DNA from: Microbacterium sp. BH-3-3-3
GTDB taxonomy: Bacteria; Actinomycetota; Actinomycetes; Actinomycetales; Microbacteriaceae
Assembly (NCBI RefSeq): GCF_007679045.1
Contig: NZ_VEFS01000003.1
Location: 1 to 64,000 of the forward strand
DNA: 64,000 nt
Reading direction: 5' to 3'
Shown here: one piece after another, positions 1 through 8,609 of the stretch
Position numbering within the stretch: position 1 is the first letter of the stretch
Layout of the letters: every line of letters starts with the position of its first letter
Notes under the pieces: generated by a model
The model's database searches: none
The model's input: the letters and a program-made list of their open reading frames with translations, nothing else
Told to the model about the DNA's origin: nothing
Position numbers and translations under genes: made by a program

Positions 1-52
1 CGATGGTACTGCAGGGGGGACCCTGTGGGAGAGTAGGACACCGCCGGACTTC
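1..52 (+). rRNA. rrf: 5S rRNA, 3' end (partial)
   Basis: The first ~52 bases match the conserved 3' part of actinobacterial 5S rRNA, including GAGAGTAGG and ACACCGCCGGAC. The 5' part lies outside the window, so this is the end of an rRNA operon. A strong hairpin follows directly. The exact 3' end is estimated from the family pattern. Confidence 0.85.
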
Positions 53-60
53 CTTTAAGT

Positions 61-95
61 CGAAATGGCCACCCAAAAGCTGGGTGGCCATTTCG
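61..95 (+). terminator. Terminator of the rRNA operon
   Basis: A perfect 15-bp stem (61-75 with 81-95) closes a 5-nt loop and runs into TTTCG and then ATTT. It lies immediately after the 5S rRNA and before the next gene. Confidence 0.85.
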
Positions 96-193
96 CATTT
101 ACAGGCGTGCTCACACGCCCGCACTCGGCATGACGCCGTCGCACCCCCACCGACAGGAGGGGATACGGCGGCATTTCGTCGTATCCGGGCCGG

Positions 194-199
194 GTAGGG
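194..199 (+). promoter_or_regulatory. -10 element of the MFS gene
   Basis: TAGGGT lies 9 nt before the GTG at 208, with no ribosome-binding site between. This suggests a leaderless or nearly leaderless mRNA and argues for the GTG start over the in-frame ATG at 130, which would place the promoter inside the gene. Confidence 0.45.
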
Positions 200-207
200 T
201 CGAGAAC

Positions 208-1419
208 GTGAGCGGGTTCTCGGGGCACGTACCGGGCAGCCGCGAGTACCGACGTCTTCTCATCGGTCTCTTCTTCGGCGGAGTCGCGACCTTCGCGCAG
301 CTGTACGCCACCCAGGCGGTCCTTCCCGCCATCGCCACCGACATCGGCGGCGGCCCCGCGGCGGCCGCGCTGACCGTGTCGGCGTCGACGCTGGGTCTGG
401 CGGCGGCCGTCATCCCGTGGTCGATCGTCGCGGATCGCATCGGTCGGGTCCCCGCCATGACGATCGGCCTCCTCGTCGCCACCGTTTTGGGGGCGCTCAC
501 GCCGTTCGCCGGTGACATGGGTGTGCTGCTGGCGCTCCGCCTCCTCGAGGGAGCGGCGCTCGGCGCCGTCCCCGCCGTCGCGCTCGCCTACCTCAGTGAG
601 GAGGTGTCGCCGCGCCACGTGGCCGCGGCCGCAGGCTCCTACATCGCGGGAACGACGGTAGGCGGATTGTCGGGACGCGTCTTCTCGGGCTGGATCGGCG
701 AACTCGCCGGGTGGCGGTGGGGAGTGGCATCCGTCGTCGTGCTCTGCGTGCTCGCGGCCGTACTGTTCCTCGGCCTCGTTCCGAAGGCACGCGGGTTCGT
801 CCCCGGCCGCGCCCGTCGGGAGCGGGGGCCGACGATCCGCGCACGGCTGGCCTCCAACCTGCGATCGCCCGTGCAACTCGCGCTCTATGCGCAGGGCTTC
901 CTTCTGATGGGGGCCTTCGTCGCGGTCTACAACTACCTCGGCTTCCATCTGACGGCTCCGCCGTTCGCCCTCGCGCCGGCGCTCGTGACCCTGCTGTTCC
1001 TCGCCTACCTCGCCGGCACGGCGTCATCGCCGCGCGCGGGAGTATTGGCGGTCCGGCACGGCCGGCTCCCCGCGCTGCTCTGGAGCATCGGGGTGATGAG
1101 CGCCGGCGCCGCACTGATGTTCGTGCCGACGCTCATCGCCGTGATCCCCGGCCTGCTGCTGTTCACCGCCGGCTTCTTCGGCGCCCACGCCGTGGCATCC
1201 GGATGGACACCCGTCGCCGCCGAGCCGAGCGCGCGCGCCCAGGCGTCGTCTCTGTACTACCTCGGCTACTACGCCGGCTCCAGCGTGTTCGGCTGGGCGC
1301 TGGGACTGCTGTTCGGCTCGCTCGGGTGGGCGCCGTTCGTCGGAGCGGTCCTGGTGATGTGCGGTGCGGCGTTCGTGCTCGCGGTGGCGGCTCTGCGCGC
1401 GCCGCGCGACGCCGCGTGA
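208..1419 (+). CDS. MFS transporter, drug:H+ antiporter-like (YnfM type)
   Basis: A 403-residue membrane protein with about 12 hydrophobic segments, the usual size for the major facilitator superfamily. The loop after the second helix carries VADRIGRV, the conserved DRxGR motif A of DHA1-type antiporters. It probably exports a small compound using the proton gradient; the substrate cannot be read from sequence. Start chosen at GTG 208 because a -10 sits just upstream; the in-frame ATG at 130 would add 26 poorly hydrophobic residues. It stands alone between the rRNA terminator and a divergently regulated sugar enzyme. Confidence 0.8.
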   Translation: MSGFSGHVPGSREYRRLLIGLFFGGVATFAQLYATQAVLPAIATDIGGGPAAAALTVSASTLGLAAAVIPWSIVADRIGRVPAMTIGLLVATVLGALTPFAGDMGVLLALRLLEGAALGAVPAVALAYLSEEVSPRHVAAAAGSYIAGTTVGGLSGRVFSGWIGELAGWRWGVASVVVLCVLAAVLFLGLVPKARGFVPGRARRERGPTIRARLASNLRSPVQLALYAQGFLLMGAFVAVYNYLGFHLTAPPFALAPALVTLLFLAYLAGTASSPRAGVLAVRHGRLPALLWSIGVMSAGAALMFVPTLIAVIPGLLLFTAGFFGAHAVASGWTPVAAEPSARAQASSLYYLGYYAGSSVFGWALGLLFGSLGWAPFVGAVLVMCGAAFVLAVAALRAPRDAA

Positions 1420-1469
1420 CCCACGGATTGACCGACACACCGACGGGCGAGGTCAATGGCCACCTTCGA

Positions 1470-1491
1470 TGTCGGGGGAACCGACTAGCGT
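1470..1491 (+). promoter_or_regulatory. PafBC-type (RecA-independent DNA damage) promoter of the GH13 gene
   Basis: TGTCGGGG (1470-1477), 8 nt, TAGCGT (1486-1491). This is the arrangement described in mycobacteria for PafBC-dependent promoters (TTGTCRGTG-N8-TANNNT). The predicted transcript start is near 1498, giving a ~22-nt leader that contains a GAGGGAGGT ribosome-binding site before GTG 1520. It is the only one of the four matching promoters here that is not leaderless. Confidence 0.6.
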
Positions 1492-1519
1492 CGATGGTGA
1501 CGTGAGAGGGAGGTCGCGC

Positions 1520-3820
1520 GTGGATGACGCCGACGAGCGGACCATGGCGGATGACGCCGTGGTCGATGCGGATCACTTCGACGCGGAGCGTGTCGAGGCC
1601 GACGACGTGGCGGAGGCCACGACCGAGATCAGTTACGACGAGCAGCGCTATCCGGCGCGGCCGCGGCGCCTTCGCCCGCGGGATCAGTTCCGCGGTGGCA
1701 CGTTGCGCCGCTTCCTCACGGACCCGCGCAACGCCAACGGCGGCAACCCCTCCTACGTGGAGTGGCTGGTCCGCCAGTCGATGCTGAAGGATGCCGACGT
1801 GTTGAGCCGGCAGCTGTCGGGTCAGCCGTCGATGTGGCGCAACCCGTACGCCCGGCCCGATGCGCGCCGCGCCATCGAGTCGACCGACGTCTGGTTCACG
1901 GCCTACCCCATCTCGCTGATCACGCGCCCGGGGGAGTCGTTCCTCGAAGCACTCGGTGACGAGGCGCTGTGGGAGGCCTTCGAGTGGGTCGGGATCAACG
2001 GCATCCACACGGGTCCGGTCAAGCGCGCCGGCGGCATCACGGGCTGGCAGGAGACGCCCAGCGTCGACGGCCACTTCGACCGCATCAGCACGCAAATCGA
2101 CCCCGAGTTCGGTGACGAGAACGCCTTCCGCCGGGTCGCCGACGTGGCGGAGTCGCACGGCGGCAGCGTCATCGACGACATCGTGCCCGGTCACACGGGC
2201 AAGGGCGCCGACTTCCGCCTCGCCGAGATGGCGTACAAGGACTACCCGGGCATCTACCACATGGTCGAGATCCCGCGTGAGGACTGGGACCTGCTGCCCG
2301 AGGTCCCCGCCGGTCGCGACTCGGTCAACCTCGACTCCGAGACCGAGCGCGAACTCAGCGCCCGTGGCTACATCATCGGCGAGCTGCAGCGCGTGATCTT
2401 CTACACCCCCGGCGTGAAAGAGACCAACTGGAGCACCACCGCTCCGGTCGTGGGAACCGACGGCCTCGAGCGCCGATGGGTCTACCTGCATTACTTCAAG
2501 GAGGGACAGCCCTCCATCAACTGGCTCGACCCCACGTTCGCGGGCATGCGCCTCGTCATCGGCGATGCCCTGCACTCGCTGGGCGACCTCGGCACGAGCG
2601 CCCTGCGTCTCGACGCGAACGGCTTCCTCGGGGTCGAGAAGAGCGCGGAAGGACTTCCGGCGTGGTCGGAAGGACACCCGCTCTCGCACGCGGCGAACCA
2701 CATCATCGCGGGCATGGTCCGCAAGGTGGGCGGGTTCACCTTCCAGGAGCTCAACCTCACGATGGAGGACATCCGCGACACCGGCGCGGTGGGAGCCGAC
2801 CTCTCCTACGACTTCGTGACCCGGCCCGGATACCACCACGCGCTCGCGACGGCGAACACCGAGTTCCTCCGTCTCGCGTTGAACACGGCTCTCGAGACGG
2901 GCGTGGAGCCGGTGCAGCTCGTGCACGGTCTGCAGAACCACGACGAGCTGACCTACGAGCTCGTGCACTGGGCGACCACGCACCGCGACACCCTCTACCC
3001 CTTCCGCCACGAGGAGTACAGCGGCGGAGAGATCGCCGAGATGGTGCGCGCCGACCTCACCGAGAAGCTGACGGTCGAGGCCGACTACAACCTCGTCTTC
3101 ACGCAGAACGGCATCGCCTGCACCTCGGCCTCGCTGATCGCGGCCACCCAGGGCAAGGCGACCCTCGACGACATCACCGAAGCCGACATCCCGGCGATCC
3201 GCGACGCGCACCTGCTTCTCGCGAAGTACAACTCGTGGCAGCCCGGTGTGTTCGCCCTCTCGGGGTGGGACCTCACCGGGTCGCTGACGCTCCCCGCCGA
3301 CGACGTGCGGCACCTGATCTCGTCGGGCGACACCCGGTGGATCGAGCGCGGAGGGCACGATCTGCTCGACGTCGCGCCCGAGGCGTCGTCGTCGATGTCG
3401 GGGATCCCGCGCGCGCGGTCGCTGTACGGCTCGCTCGGCACCCAGCAGAACGACCCCGAGTCGTTCCTCTCGGGGCTGCGCGAGGTTCTCCGCATCCGCA
3501 GCGAGAACGGCATCGCCGTCGCGTCGCAGGTCGACATCCCGCAGGTCGGTCACCCGAGCATGCTCGTCATGGTGCACCGCCTCGACGGGGGCGACCGTCG
3601 CGACGACACGGCGCCTCTGCAGATCACGGTGCTGAACTTCTCGAACGAGACGATCGAGGGCACCGTGCGCTCGGAGTGGCTCGTGCCGCAGAGCACCGCT
3701 GTCGACGCCTCCACCGGCGAGACGGTCGGTCGGGTCGACGAGCTGCAGAGCTTCTCGCTCGAGCTCGGACCCTACGCGGGCCTCTTCCTGCTGCTCGAGG
3801 CGCCGACCGTCGAGGACTGA
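1520..3820 (+). CDS. treS: GH13 trehalose synthase-like enzyme (maltose alpha-D-glucosyltransferase family)
   Basis: A 766-residue cytosolic alpha-amylase-superfamily protein. GH13 landmarks in order: DDIVPGHTGKG (diverged region I), LRLDANGFLG with the predicted nucleophile Asp, FQELNLTMED with the acid/base Glu, and QNHDEL (region IV). A C-terminal beta-rich region includes ITVLNFSNE. The family is usually annotated as interconverting maltose and trehalose, but this actinobacterial subgroup is longer than classical TreS (~570-600 aa) and its substrate is unproven. Start at GTG 1520, which has a strong GAGGGAGGT site; ATG 1544 is the alternative. The damage-type promoter upstream is unexpected for a sugar enzyme. 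A hairpin follows the stop. Confidence 0.75.
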   Translation: MDDADERTMADDAVVDADHFDAERVEADDVAEATTEISYDEQRYPARPRRLRPRDQFRGGTLRRFLTDPRNANGGNPSYVEWLVRQSMLKDADVLSRQLSGQPSMWRNPYARPDARRAIESTDVWFTAYPISLITRPGESFLEALGDEALWEAFEWVGINGIHTGPVKRAGGITGWQETPSVDGHFDRISTQIDPEFGDENAFRRVADVAESHGGSVIDDIVPGHTGKGADFRLAEMAYKDYPGIYHMVEIPREDWDLLPEVPAGRDSVNLDSETERELSARGYIIGELQRVIFYTPGVKETNWSTTAPVVGTDGLERRWVYLHYFKEGQPSINWLDPTFAGMRLVIGDALHSLGDLGTSALRLDANGFLGVEKSAEGLPAWSEGHPLSHAANHIIAGMVRKVGGFTFQELNLTMEDIRDTGAVGADLSYDFVTRPGYHHALATANTEFLRLALNTALETGVEPVQLVHGLQNHDELTYELVHWATTHRDTLYPFRHEEYSGGEIAEMVRADLTEKLTVEADYNLVFTQNGIACTSASLIAATQGKATLDDITEADIPAIRDAHLLLAKYNSWQPGVFALSGWDLTGSLTLPADDVRHLISSGDTRWIERGGHDLLDVAPEASSSMSGIPRARSLYGSLGTQQNDPESFLSGLREVLRIRSENGIAVASQVDIPQVGHPSMLVMVHRLDGGDRRDDTAPLQITVLNFSNETIEGTVRSEWLVPQSTAVDASTGETVGRVDELQSFSLELGPYAGLFLLLEAPTVED

Positions 3821-3825
3821 CGTCT

Positions 3826-3864
3826 GCGGGCGGCCGCCACCGGTGACGGACGGCGGCCGCCCGC
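3826..3864 (+). terminator. Hairpin after the GH13 gene
   Basis: A perfect 13-bp GC-only stem (3826-3838 with 3852-3864) begins 6 nt after the stop codon. There is no T-run. It abuts the promoter of the next gene, so it insulates the two units. Confidence 0.6.
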
Positions 3865-3866
3865 GA

Positions 3867-3888
3867 TGTCGGAGGCCGCGCGTAGCCT
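3867..3888 (+). promoter_or_regulatory. PafBC-type promoter of the GIY-YIG-like gene
   Basis: TGTCGGAG (3867-3874), 8 nt, TAGCCT (3883-3888). The start codon GTG 3895 lies 7 nt after the last base of the -10, so transcription should begin at the start codon (leaderless). The geometry is identical to the uvrB and uvrA promoters in this window. Confidence 0.65.
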
Positions 3889-3894
3889 GACGCC

Positions 3895-4449
3895 GTGCCC
3901 CCCTCTCCTCCCTGTCTCGTCGTCGGTTGCGTCGGCGTCGTCGAGCCCGACGCGCCCATTGCGCTGTGCGCCTGGCACCTCGCGGTGAGTTCGGACTGGT
4001 CGGCCGCCCGCGAGGGCGTCACCGACGTCCTCCCCACCCCGTGCCTCGTGTGCGGATCGCGTCTCGGCGTCCGTTGGCCGTCGGGATGGCTGTGCGCGGT
4101 GTGCGAGTGGCGGCACGGAGAACCGCTCGACGACGAACTCCCCCCTCCGCGGGTCGACGTCGTCTACTACCTGCGTTTCGACGACCGCGTGAAGATCGGC
4201 ACCACCGCCCACCCGCGTCGCCGCCTCGCTGCAATCTGGCACGACGAGCTCCTCGCGTTCGAGCCGGGCGACCGGCTCGTCGAGCGCCGGCGACACGCGC
4301 TGTTCGCCGACGAGCGGTTCGGGCGGACCGAGTGGTTCCGCCGCAGTCCCGCGCTCGACGCGCACATCGCCGGCCTCACCGCGGGTGTCGACGACCCGTG
4401 GGCGCGGTACGCGCGCTGGGTGAGCGAGGCCCTCGCGCGGCGCGGTTGA
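3895..4449 (+). CDS. Zinc-ribbon plus GIY-YIG/T5orf172-like putative nuclease
   Basis: 184 residues. The N-terminal half has several cysteines in metal-site spacing: CLVVGC, CAWH, CLVCG and CAVCEWRHG. The C-terminal half begins VYYLRFDDRVKIGTT followed by HPRRRLA, and later has RTEWFR. This is the pattern of the GIY-YIG-like MUG113/T5orf172 domains (aromatic pair, KIG, conserved Arg, late Glu). A DNA- or RNA-cleaving role is inferred from fold resemblance only. Start is the GTG placed 7 nt after the -10 of a damage-type promoter. It stands alone. Sharing a promoter class with uvrA and uvrB suggests induction by DNA damage. Confidence 0.65.
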   Translation: MPPSPPCLVVGCVGVVEPDAPIALCAWHLAVSSDWSAAREGVTDVLPTPCLVCGSRLGVRWPSGWLCAVCEWRHGEPLDDELPPPRVDVVYYLRFDDRVKIGTTAHPRRRLAAIWHDELLAFEPGDRLVERRRHALFADERFGRTEWFRRSPALDAHIAGLTAGVDDPWARYARWVSEALARRG

Positions 4450-4525
4450 GGATGCGGGCGCAAGCCCTGTCTCGGCCGTGTCGCGCCCCGTAGCGTGGGC
4501 GCACACCCGCAGAAAGGCGACCAGC

Positions 4526-5260
4526 ATGGGCTTCCTCGATCGACTCTTCGGTTCCGGTGACGACTCCGGACGCGCCGATGTCCCTCCCGCGCCCCGCGGG
4601 ACCGCGAGCGAGCTGCGCGACACCGATGGCCGGTACGCGCCGCCCCCGCCGCAGGCTCAGGCCGTGCGGGGCGCCGCGCCCGCGGCATCCGGATCATCCG
4701 CCCACGAGCAGGCGATCGAGCGATACCGCTATCTGCTGCGCACCGCTCCGCCCGAGACCGTCGAGCAGGTGCACGCCGAGGCGTTCGGCAAGCTCTCCCC
4801 GGAGCAGCGTCAGCAGGTGCTGCAGGAGCTGTCGTCGGGGCTCGACCCCGCGGAGCGACCCCGCACCGACGACCCCGACGCGCTGGCGCGAGCCGCCACC
4901 CGCGCCGAGTACCGGCAGCCGGGCTTCATGGAGCGCACGTTCGCCGGCCGTTCGTTCTCGAACGGCCCCGGGTTCGGCTCGATGCTCGGCGCCTCGATGC
5001 TCGGCACGATCGGCGGATACGTCGTCGGGTCCGCGTTGGTCGGAGCCCTCTTCGATCCCGGGTACGACGCGGGGTACGCCGACGGTGCAGCGGCTGATGA
5101 CGCCGCGGGCGGCGCGGGCGCGGCCGATGCCTCGGCGACGGATGCCGGGGGAGCGGATGCCGGTGGCGACATCGGCGGTGGATTCGGCGGCGACGCCGGC
5201 GGCGGGTTCGGTGGCGACTTCGGCGGCGGCGATTTCGGTGGGGGTGACTTCGGCTTCTGA
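4526..5260 (+). CDS. Conserved hypothetical protein with glycine-rich tail
   Basis: 244 residues, not recognised. The N-terminus MGFLDRLFG is followed by a Pro/Ala-rich linker. A helical middle part (about residues 60-140) includes ERYRYLLRTAP and KLSPEQRQQVLQEL. A short hydrophobic glycine-rich segment (MLGASMLGTIGGYVVGSALVG) could be one membrane helix. The tail of about 60 residues is built of Gly-Gly-Asp-Phe units. Start at ATG 4526 behind AGAAAGGCGA; an upstream ATG at 4478 lacks a good site. TAGCGT near 4490 may be its -10. Confidence 0.6.
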   Translation: MGFLDRLFGSGDDSGRADVPPAPRGTASELRDTDGRYAPPPPQAQAVRGAAPAASGSSAHEQAIERYRYLLRTAPPETVEQVHAEAFGKLSPEQRQQVLQELSSGLDPAERPRTDDPDALARAATRAEYRQPGFMERTFAGRSFSNGPGFGSMLGASMLGTIGGYVVGSALVGALFDPGYDAGYADGAAADDAAGGAGAADASATDAGGADAGGDIGGGFGGDAGGGFGGDFGGGDFGGGDFGF

Positions 5261-5361
5261 GCCGGCCGGCGGGACCGAGACGGCGCCTCACCGGAGGGTC
5301 CGCGCGAGAAACCGCTCCCACCTCCCGCGGCGGCGCCTGGGAGAACGCTATGGTCGAGGCC

Positions 5362-6981
5362 ATGGCGCCCTTCAACCCGAGCGAAGGTCTCGGCCTGCGG
5401 CGCAGCATCGTCTCGAACCAATCGCTGCTCGCCGCAGCGGCCACGATCGGCGTGATCGTGTCGATCGTGCTCGGACAGGTGCGCGATCCGTCGTTGTTCT
5501 TCGTCGGGGCGGCCGTCGTCTACGCGGGCACGATCGCGGCCGTGCTGGTGCGCTGGGAGACGCTGCCGCGCTGGGCGCTCCTGCTCCTGCCCGGCGCCGA
5601 CGTGGTCGTCATCGCCGTGATGCGCGAGAGCGCCCCCGTCGCCGGCCTCGGGCTGCTGTGGGCGTTCCCGGCGCTATGGATCGGCGGGTCGTTCGGACTG
5701 CGGGGAGTGGTCGGGGTCTCGAGCGTCGTCAGCATCCTGCTGCTGCACCAGACCATCACCGACAACGAGCAGCGCTTCGCGTCGTCGACGTTCATCCTGC
5801 CGTTCATCATCGCGGCGCTGTCGTCGATGGCCCACCTCACCGCGCGCCGGGCGAGAGCGCAACGCGCCCTTCTCGAGAAGCAATCGGCCGAGCTGCGTCG
5901 CGCCGTCGAGCGGGCGCAACGGCAGGAAGACCTCGTGACGGAGGTGCTGGATGCCGTCGACTTCGGTGTGACGCGCATCACCGCGACGGGCGAGTTCGCC
6001 GTGACGAACACCGCGCACGGGCTGCTGCTCAACACGACCGACGCCTTCGGGCACGAGATCGCCGTCTTCGCCGCGGACGGCTCGACGGCCATCGCCGCCT
6101 CGGCGAGCCCGCTCGCCCGCGCGCGCGCCGGCGAGGTGTTCGAGAGCGAGATGGTCTGGTACGGGCTCCCGGGGGAGGACCGGCGCGCCCTCAGCGTGAC
6201 CGCGCGCCGCCTCCCCGCCCCCGGCGGGGTGGACGCCGGGGGAGTGGTCGTCTCGCGCGATGTCACCGTCGAGGAGCAGGCCCGCCGTGCGCGCGAGGAC
6301 CTCGTCGCGAGCGTCTCGCACGAACTCCGCACCCCGCTGACCTCGATCATCGGCTACCTCGACCTGGTGCTCGACGACGACACCCTCGGCGACGCTGCGC
6401 GCGACCGGCTCGAGATCGCGGAGCGGAACGCCTCCCGACTGCTCGAACTGGTCGCCGACATCCTCTCGCAGTCCACGGCCTCGGGCGGGGGGAGTGCCAT
6501 CGAACTGGACCGCAGCCCCACCGACATCGCCGCGCTGGTCCGCGCCGCGATCGAGTCGATCGAACCGCGGGCCCGAGATCACGGCATCCGGATCCTCACC
6601 GGTGAGATGGCCCCGATACGCGCCGTCGTCGATGCCCGACGCGTGCGTCAGATCGTCGACAACCTGCTCTCGAACGCCGTCAAGTACATCCCCCGCGGCG
6701 CCTCGATCACCGTGACGGTCACCGCCGACGTGCAGTCGCTGTCGATCGTGGTCGCGGACGACGGCCCGGGGATCTCACCGAGCGAGCAGGCGCGCCTGTT
6801 CGAAAGATTCTTCCGCGGAGACGCCGTACGCAAGACCTCGACGCACGGCAGCGGCCTCGGGCTCGCCATCAGTCGCGACCTCGCGCGCGCGCACGGCGGG
6901 GAGATCACCGTGCGCACCGCCTCGGGCGAAGGCGCCACATTCACCGTGCGGCTGCCGCGCGACCCGAAGGAGGGCGCATGA
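5362..6981 (+). CDS. Membrane sensor histidine kinase
   Basis: 539 residues. About five to six hydrophobic helices (residues ~12-155) are followed by a coiled region, a PAS-like segment and then HisKA with SVSHELRTPLTS (phosphorylated His at residue 320). The HATPase domain has NLLSNAVKY, DDGPGIS and GSGLGLAIS. It autophosphorylates and passes phosphate to a response regulator. TATGGT at 5349-5354 lies 8 nt before ATG 5362, supporting that start over the ATG at 5350. The stop overlaps the start of the next gene (ATGA). A receiver-only regulator is encoded convergently 1.2 kb downstream and is its probable partner. Confidence 0.9.
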   Translation: MAPFNPSEGLGLRRSIVSNQSLLAAAATIGVIVSIVLGQVRDPSLFFVGAAVVYAGTIAAVLVRWETLPRWALLLLPGADVVVIAVMRESAPVAGLGLLWAFPALWIGGSFGLRGVVGVSSVVSILLLHQTITDNEQRFASSTFILPFIIAALSSMAHLTARRARAQRALLEKQSAELRRAVERAQRQEDLVTEVLDAVDFGVTRITATGEFAVTNTAHGLLLNTTDAFGHEIAVFAADGSTAIAASASPLARARAGEVFESEMVWYGLPGEDRRALSVTARRLPAPGGVDAGGVVVSRDVTVEEQARRAREDLVASVSHELRTPLTSIIGYLDLVLDDDTLGDAARDRLEIAERNASRLLELVADILSQSTASGGGSAIELDRSPTDIAALVRAAIESIEPRARDHGIRILTGEMAPIRAVVDARRVRQIVDNLLSNAVKYIPRGASITVTVTADVQSLSIVVADDGPGISPSEQARLFERFFRGDAVRKTSTHGSGLGLAISRDLARAHGGEITVRTASGEGATFTVRLPRDPKEGA

Positions 6982-8135
6982 ACCTCGACCTGCTGAGCCT
7001 GCAGACCGCCGCATCGGTGGTGATCGTCGTGTCGGCCGTGATGTACCTGCTCGACACGCTCATGCTCAAGGACGGCCTGCCCGGCCGGCTCTGGGCCAGT
7101 GCGTATCTGGCGGGCACGTTCTCGGCCCTCTGCTACCTGGGCTGGCTCCTGCTGCCCGACGTCTTCCTCACGATCGCGCTCGGCAACGGCGCCTTCGTCG
7201 CGGCGACCGGTTTCATCTGGCTCGGGTGCGTCGCCTTCAACAGGCGCTCGGTGCGCATTCCCGCGCTGATCGTCGCGGCCGTCGGGCTGATCGTCGTCGT
7301 CGCGGCCCTCGCCGCGGGTCCCGACGGCGGGGACTGGGCCGGAGCGGTGGCGCTGTTCCTCGGCAACGCCGCCCTCGCTGTGGCCGGTGCCGTCGAAACC
7401 CGTCGCGGCGCGATCCGACGCCGGTGGAGCTCCACCGGGTTGACGCTGGTCCTGGGGATCGAGGCGGTGTGGTTCGTGGTCCGCACGGTCGTCTTCCTCA
7501 GCGTGGGTCCCGACAGCGAGCTGTTCCGGACGGTCTTCGACACGCGGGTGTCGTCGCTTCTCACGATCACGCTGGTGATCGCGGCGGTCGTGGTGACCTC
7601 GGCTCTGCGGGCCAACGAGTCCGCCCTGCGCGGGCCGGGCACGGCGAAGTCGTTGTCGGTGGATGCCGACGGCGTGCTGTTCCGCGAATCGTTCGAGGCG
7701 ACGATGACCATCGTCTGCGCGCGCGCCGAGAGCGCCGATGAGGGCGTCGGCCTGATCGGCGTGCGCATCGACGACCTGCGGCGCGTCGCCGTGGCCTTCG
7801 GGCCCGACGAGGCGGACTCGATCGCGGGAGAGTTCCGGGCGTCGGTGCGTCGTCACGCGCCCACCATGGCCCTCGTGGGAGAGGTCGATGCCGCCGGGGT
7901 CGCGGTGGCGTTCACCACCACGGCGACCACCGATGTGAGGCGGATCGCGCGCATCCTGCACGAGCGGGTCGTCGCCGACCTCGCCCGTCTCGGGCCGTCG
8001 GTGGTTCCGGTGGTGGGCACCGGCATGGCGCTCACCGCCGACCACGGGTTCGACGCCGCCGCGCTCATCGCGCGCGCGGACGAGGCTGCCGCGCAGGCCG
8101 CCGTGACCGGCGCGCAGCCCTTCGGGGTGGTCTGA
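6978..8135 (+). CDS. Seven-helix membrane protein with degenerate GGDEF-like domain
   Basis: 385 residues. The first ~210 contain about seven hydrophobic segments. The rest resembles a GGDEF domain in layout: a start resembling nucleotidyl-cyclase folds, a strand MALVGEVDAAGVAVAF where GGDEF would be, and a final VVPVVGTGMAL...ALIARADEAAAQA like the end of such domains. The GG(D/E)EF signature is missing, so c-di-GMP synthesis is unlikely; a sensory or nucleotide-binding role is inferred. ATGA overlap with the histidine kinase implies co-translation. Only 4 nt separate it from the convergent regulator gene. Confidence 0.6.
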   Translation: MNLDLLSLQTAASVVIVVSAVMYLLDTLMLKDGLPGRLWASAYLAGTFSALCYLGWLLLPDVFLTIALGNGAFVAATGFIWLGCVAFNRRSVRIPALIVAAVGLIVVVAALAAGPDGGDWAGAVALFLGNAALAVAGAVETRRGAIRRRWSSTGLTLVLGIEAVWFVVRTVVFLSVGPDSELFRTVFDTRVSSLLTITLVIAAVVVTSALRANESALRGPGTAKSLSVDADGVLFRESFEATMTIVCARAESADEGVGLIGVRIDDLRRVAVAFGPDEADSIAGEFRASVRRHAPTMALVGEVDAAGVAVAFTTTATTDVRRIARILHERVVADLARLGPSVVPVVGTGMALTADHGFDAAALIARADEAAAQAAVTGAQPFGVV

Positions 8136-8139
8136 TCGC

Positions 8140-8511
8140 TCAGGCGGAGGCGGCGAAGAGCGATTCGACGCGCTGGCGGAGCTCGCGTGGGCGGAACGGC
8201 TTGGTGAGGTAGTCGTCGGCGCCGGCCTCGCGTCCGGCGCGCTGCTCGGCATCGTCGGCACGGGCGCTGACCATCAGGATGCGTGTCGTGCTGAACGCGC
8301 GGATGCGCCGAGCGGTCTCGAACCCGTCGATGCCGGGCATGCTCACGTCGAGAGTGACCACGGACGGATCGTGTCGACGGACCAGCTCGATCCCGTCGAG
8401 TCCGGTCGCGGCGGCGTGCACGACGAACCCGGCTCCCTCGAGCACCGTCGACACGAGAAGACGGATGTCGAGGTCGTCTTCGATGACGACCGTGGTGCGC
8501 GTGGCGGACAT
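8140..8511 (-). CDS. Single-domain response regulator (receiver only)
   Basis: 123 residues forming a complete CheY-like receiver: acidic pocket EDD (residues 11-13), phosphorylated Asp55 in TLDVSMPG, Ser82 and Lys104 in LTKPF. There is no output domain, so it must act through a partner protein. It is convergent with the kinase/GGDEF-like pair, which suggests they form one system. Start ATG 8511. Confidence 0.85.
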   Translation of the reverse strand: MSATRTTVVIEDDLDIRLLVSTVLEGAGFVVHAAATGLDGIELVRRHDPSVVTLDVSMPGIDGFETARRIRAFSTTRILMVSARADDAEQRAGREAGADDYLTKPFRPRELRQRVESLFAASA

Positions 8512-8609
8512 GGCGGAGCTTTCAGGGCCGAGCGGGCGGCGGCCTTCTCGAATGCTAGACGACGCGGCGGATCGCCGCTGGGGGGTGGCGCGTGTGGCAT
8601 CCTCGTCGG

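Noticed and set aside
6978..8135. Active diguanylate cyclase
   Set aside because: The GG(D/E)EF signature is absent; the corresponding strand reads VGEVDAAG.
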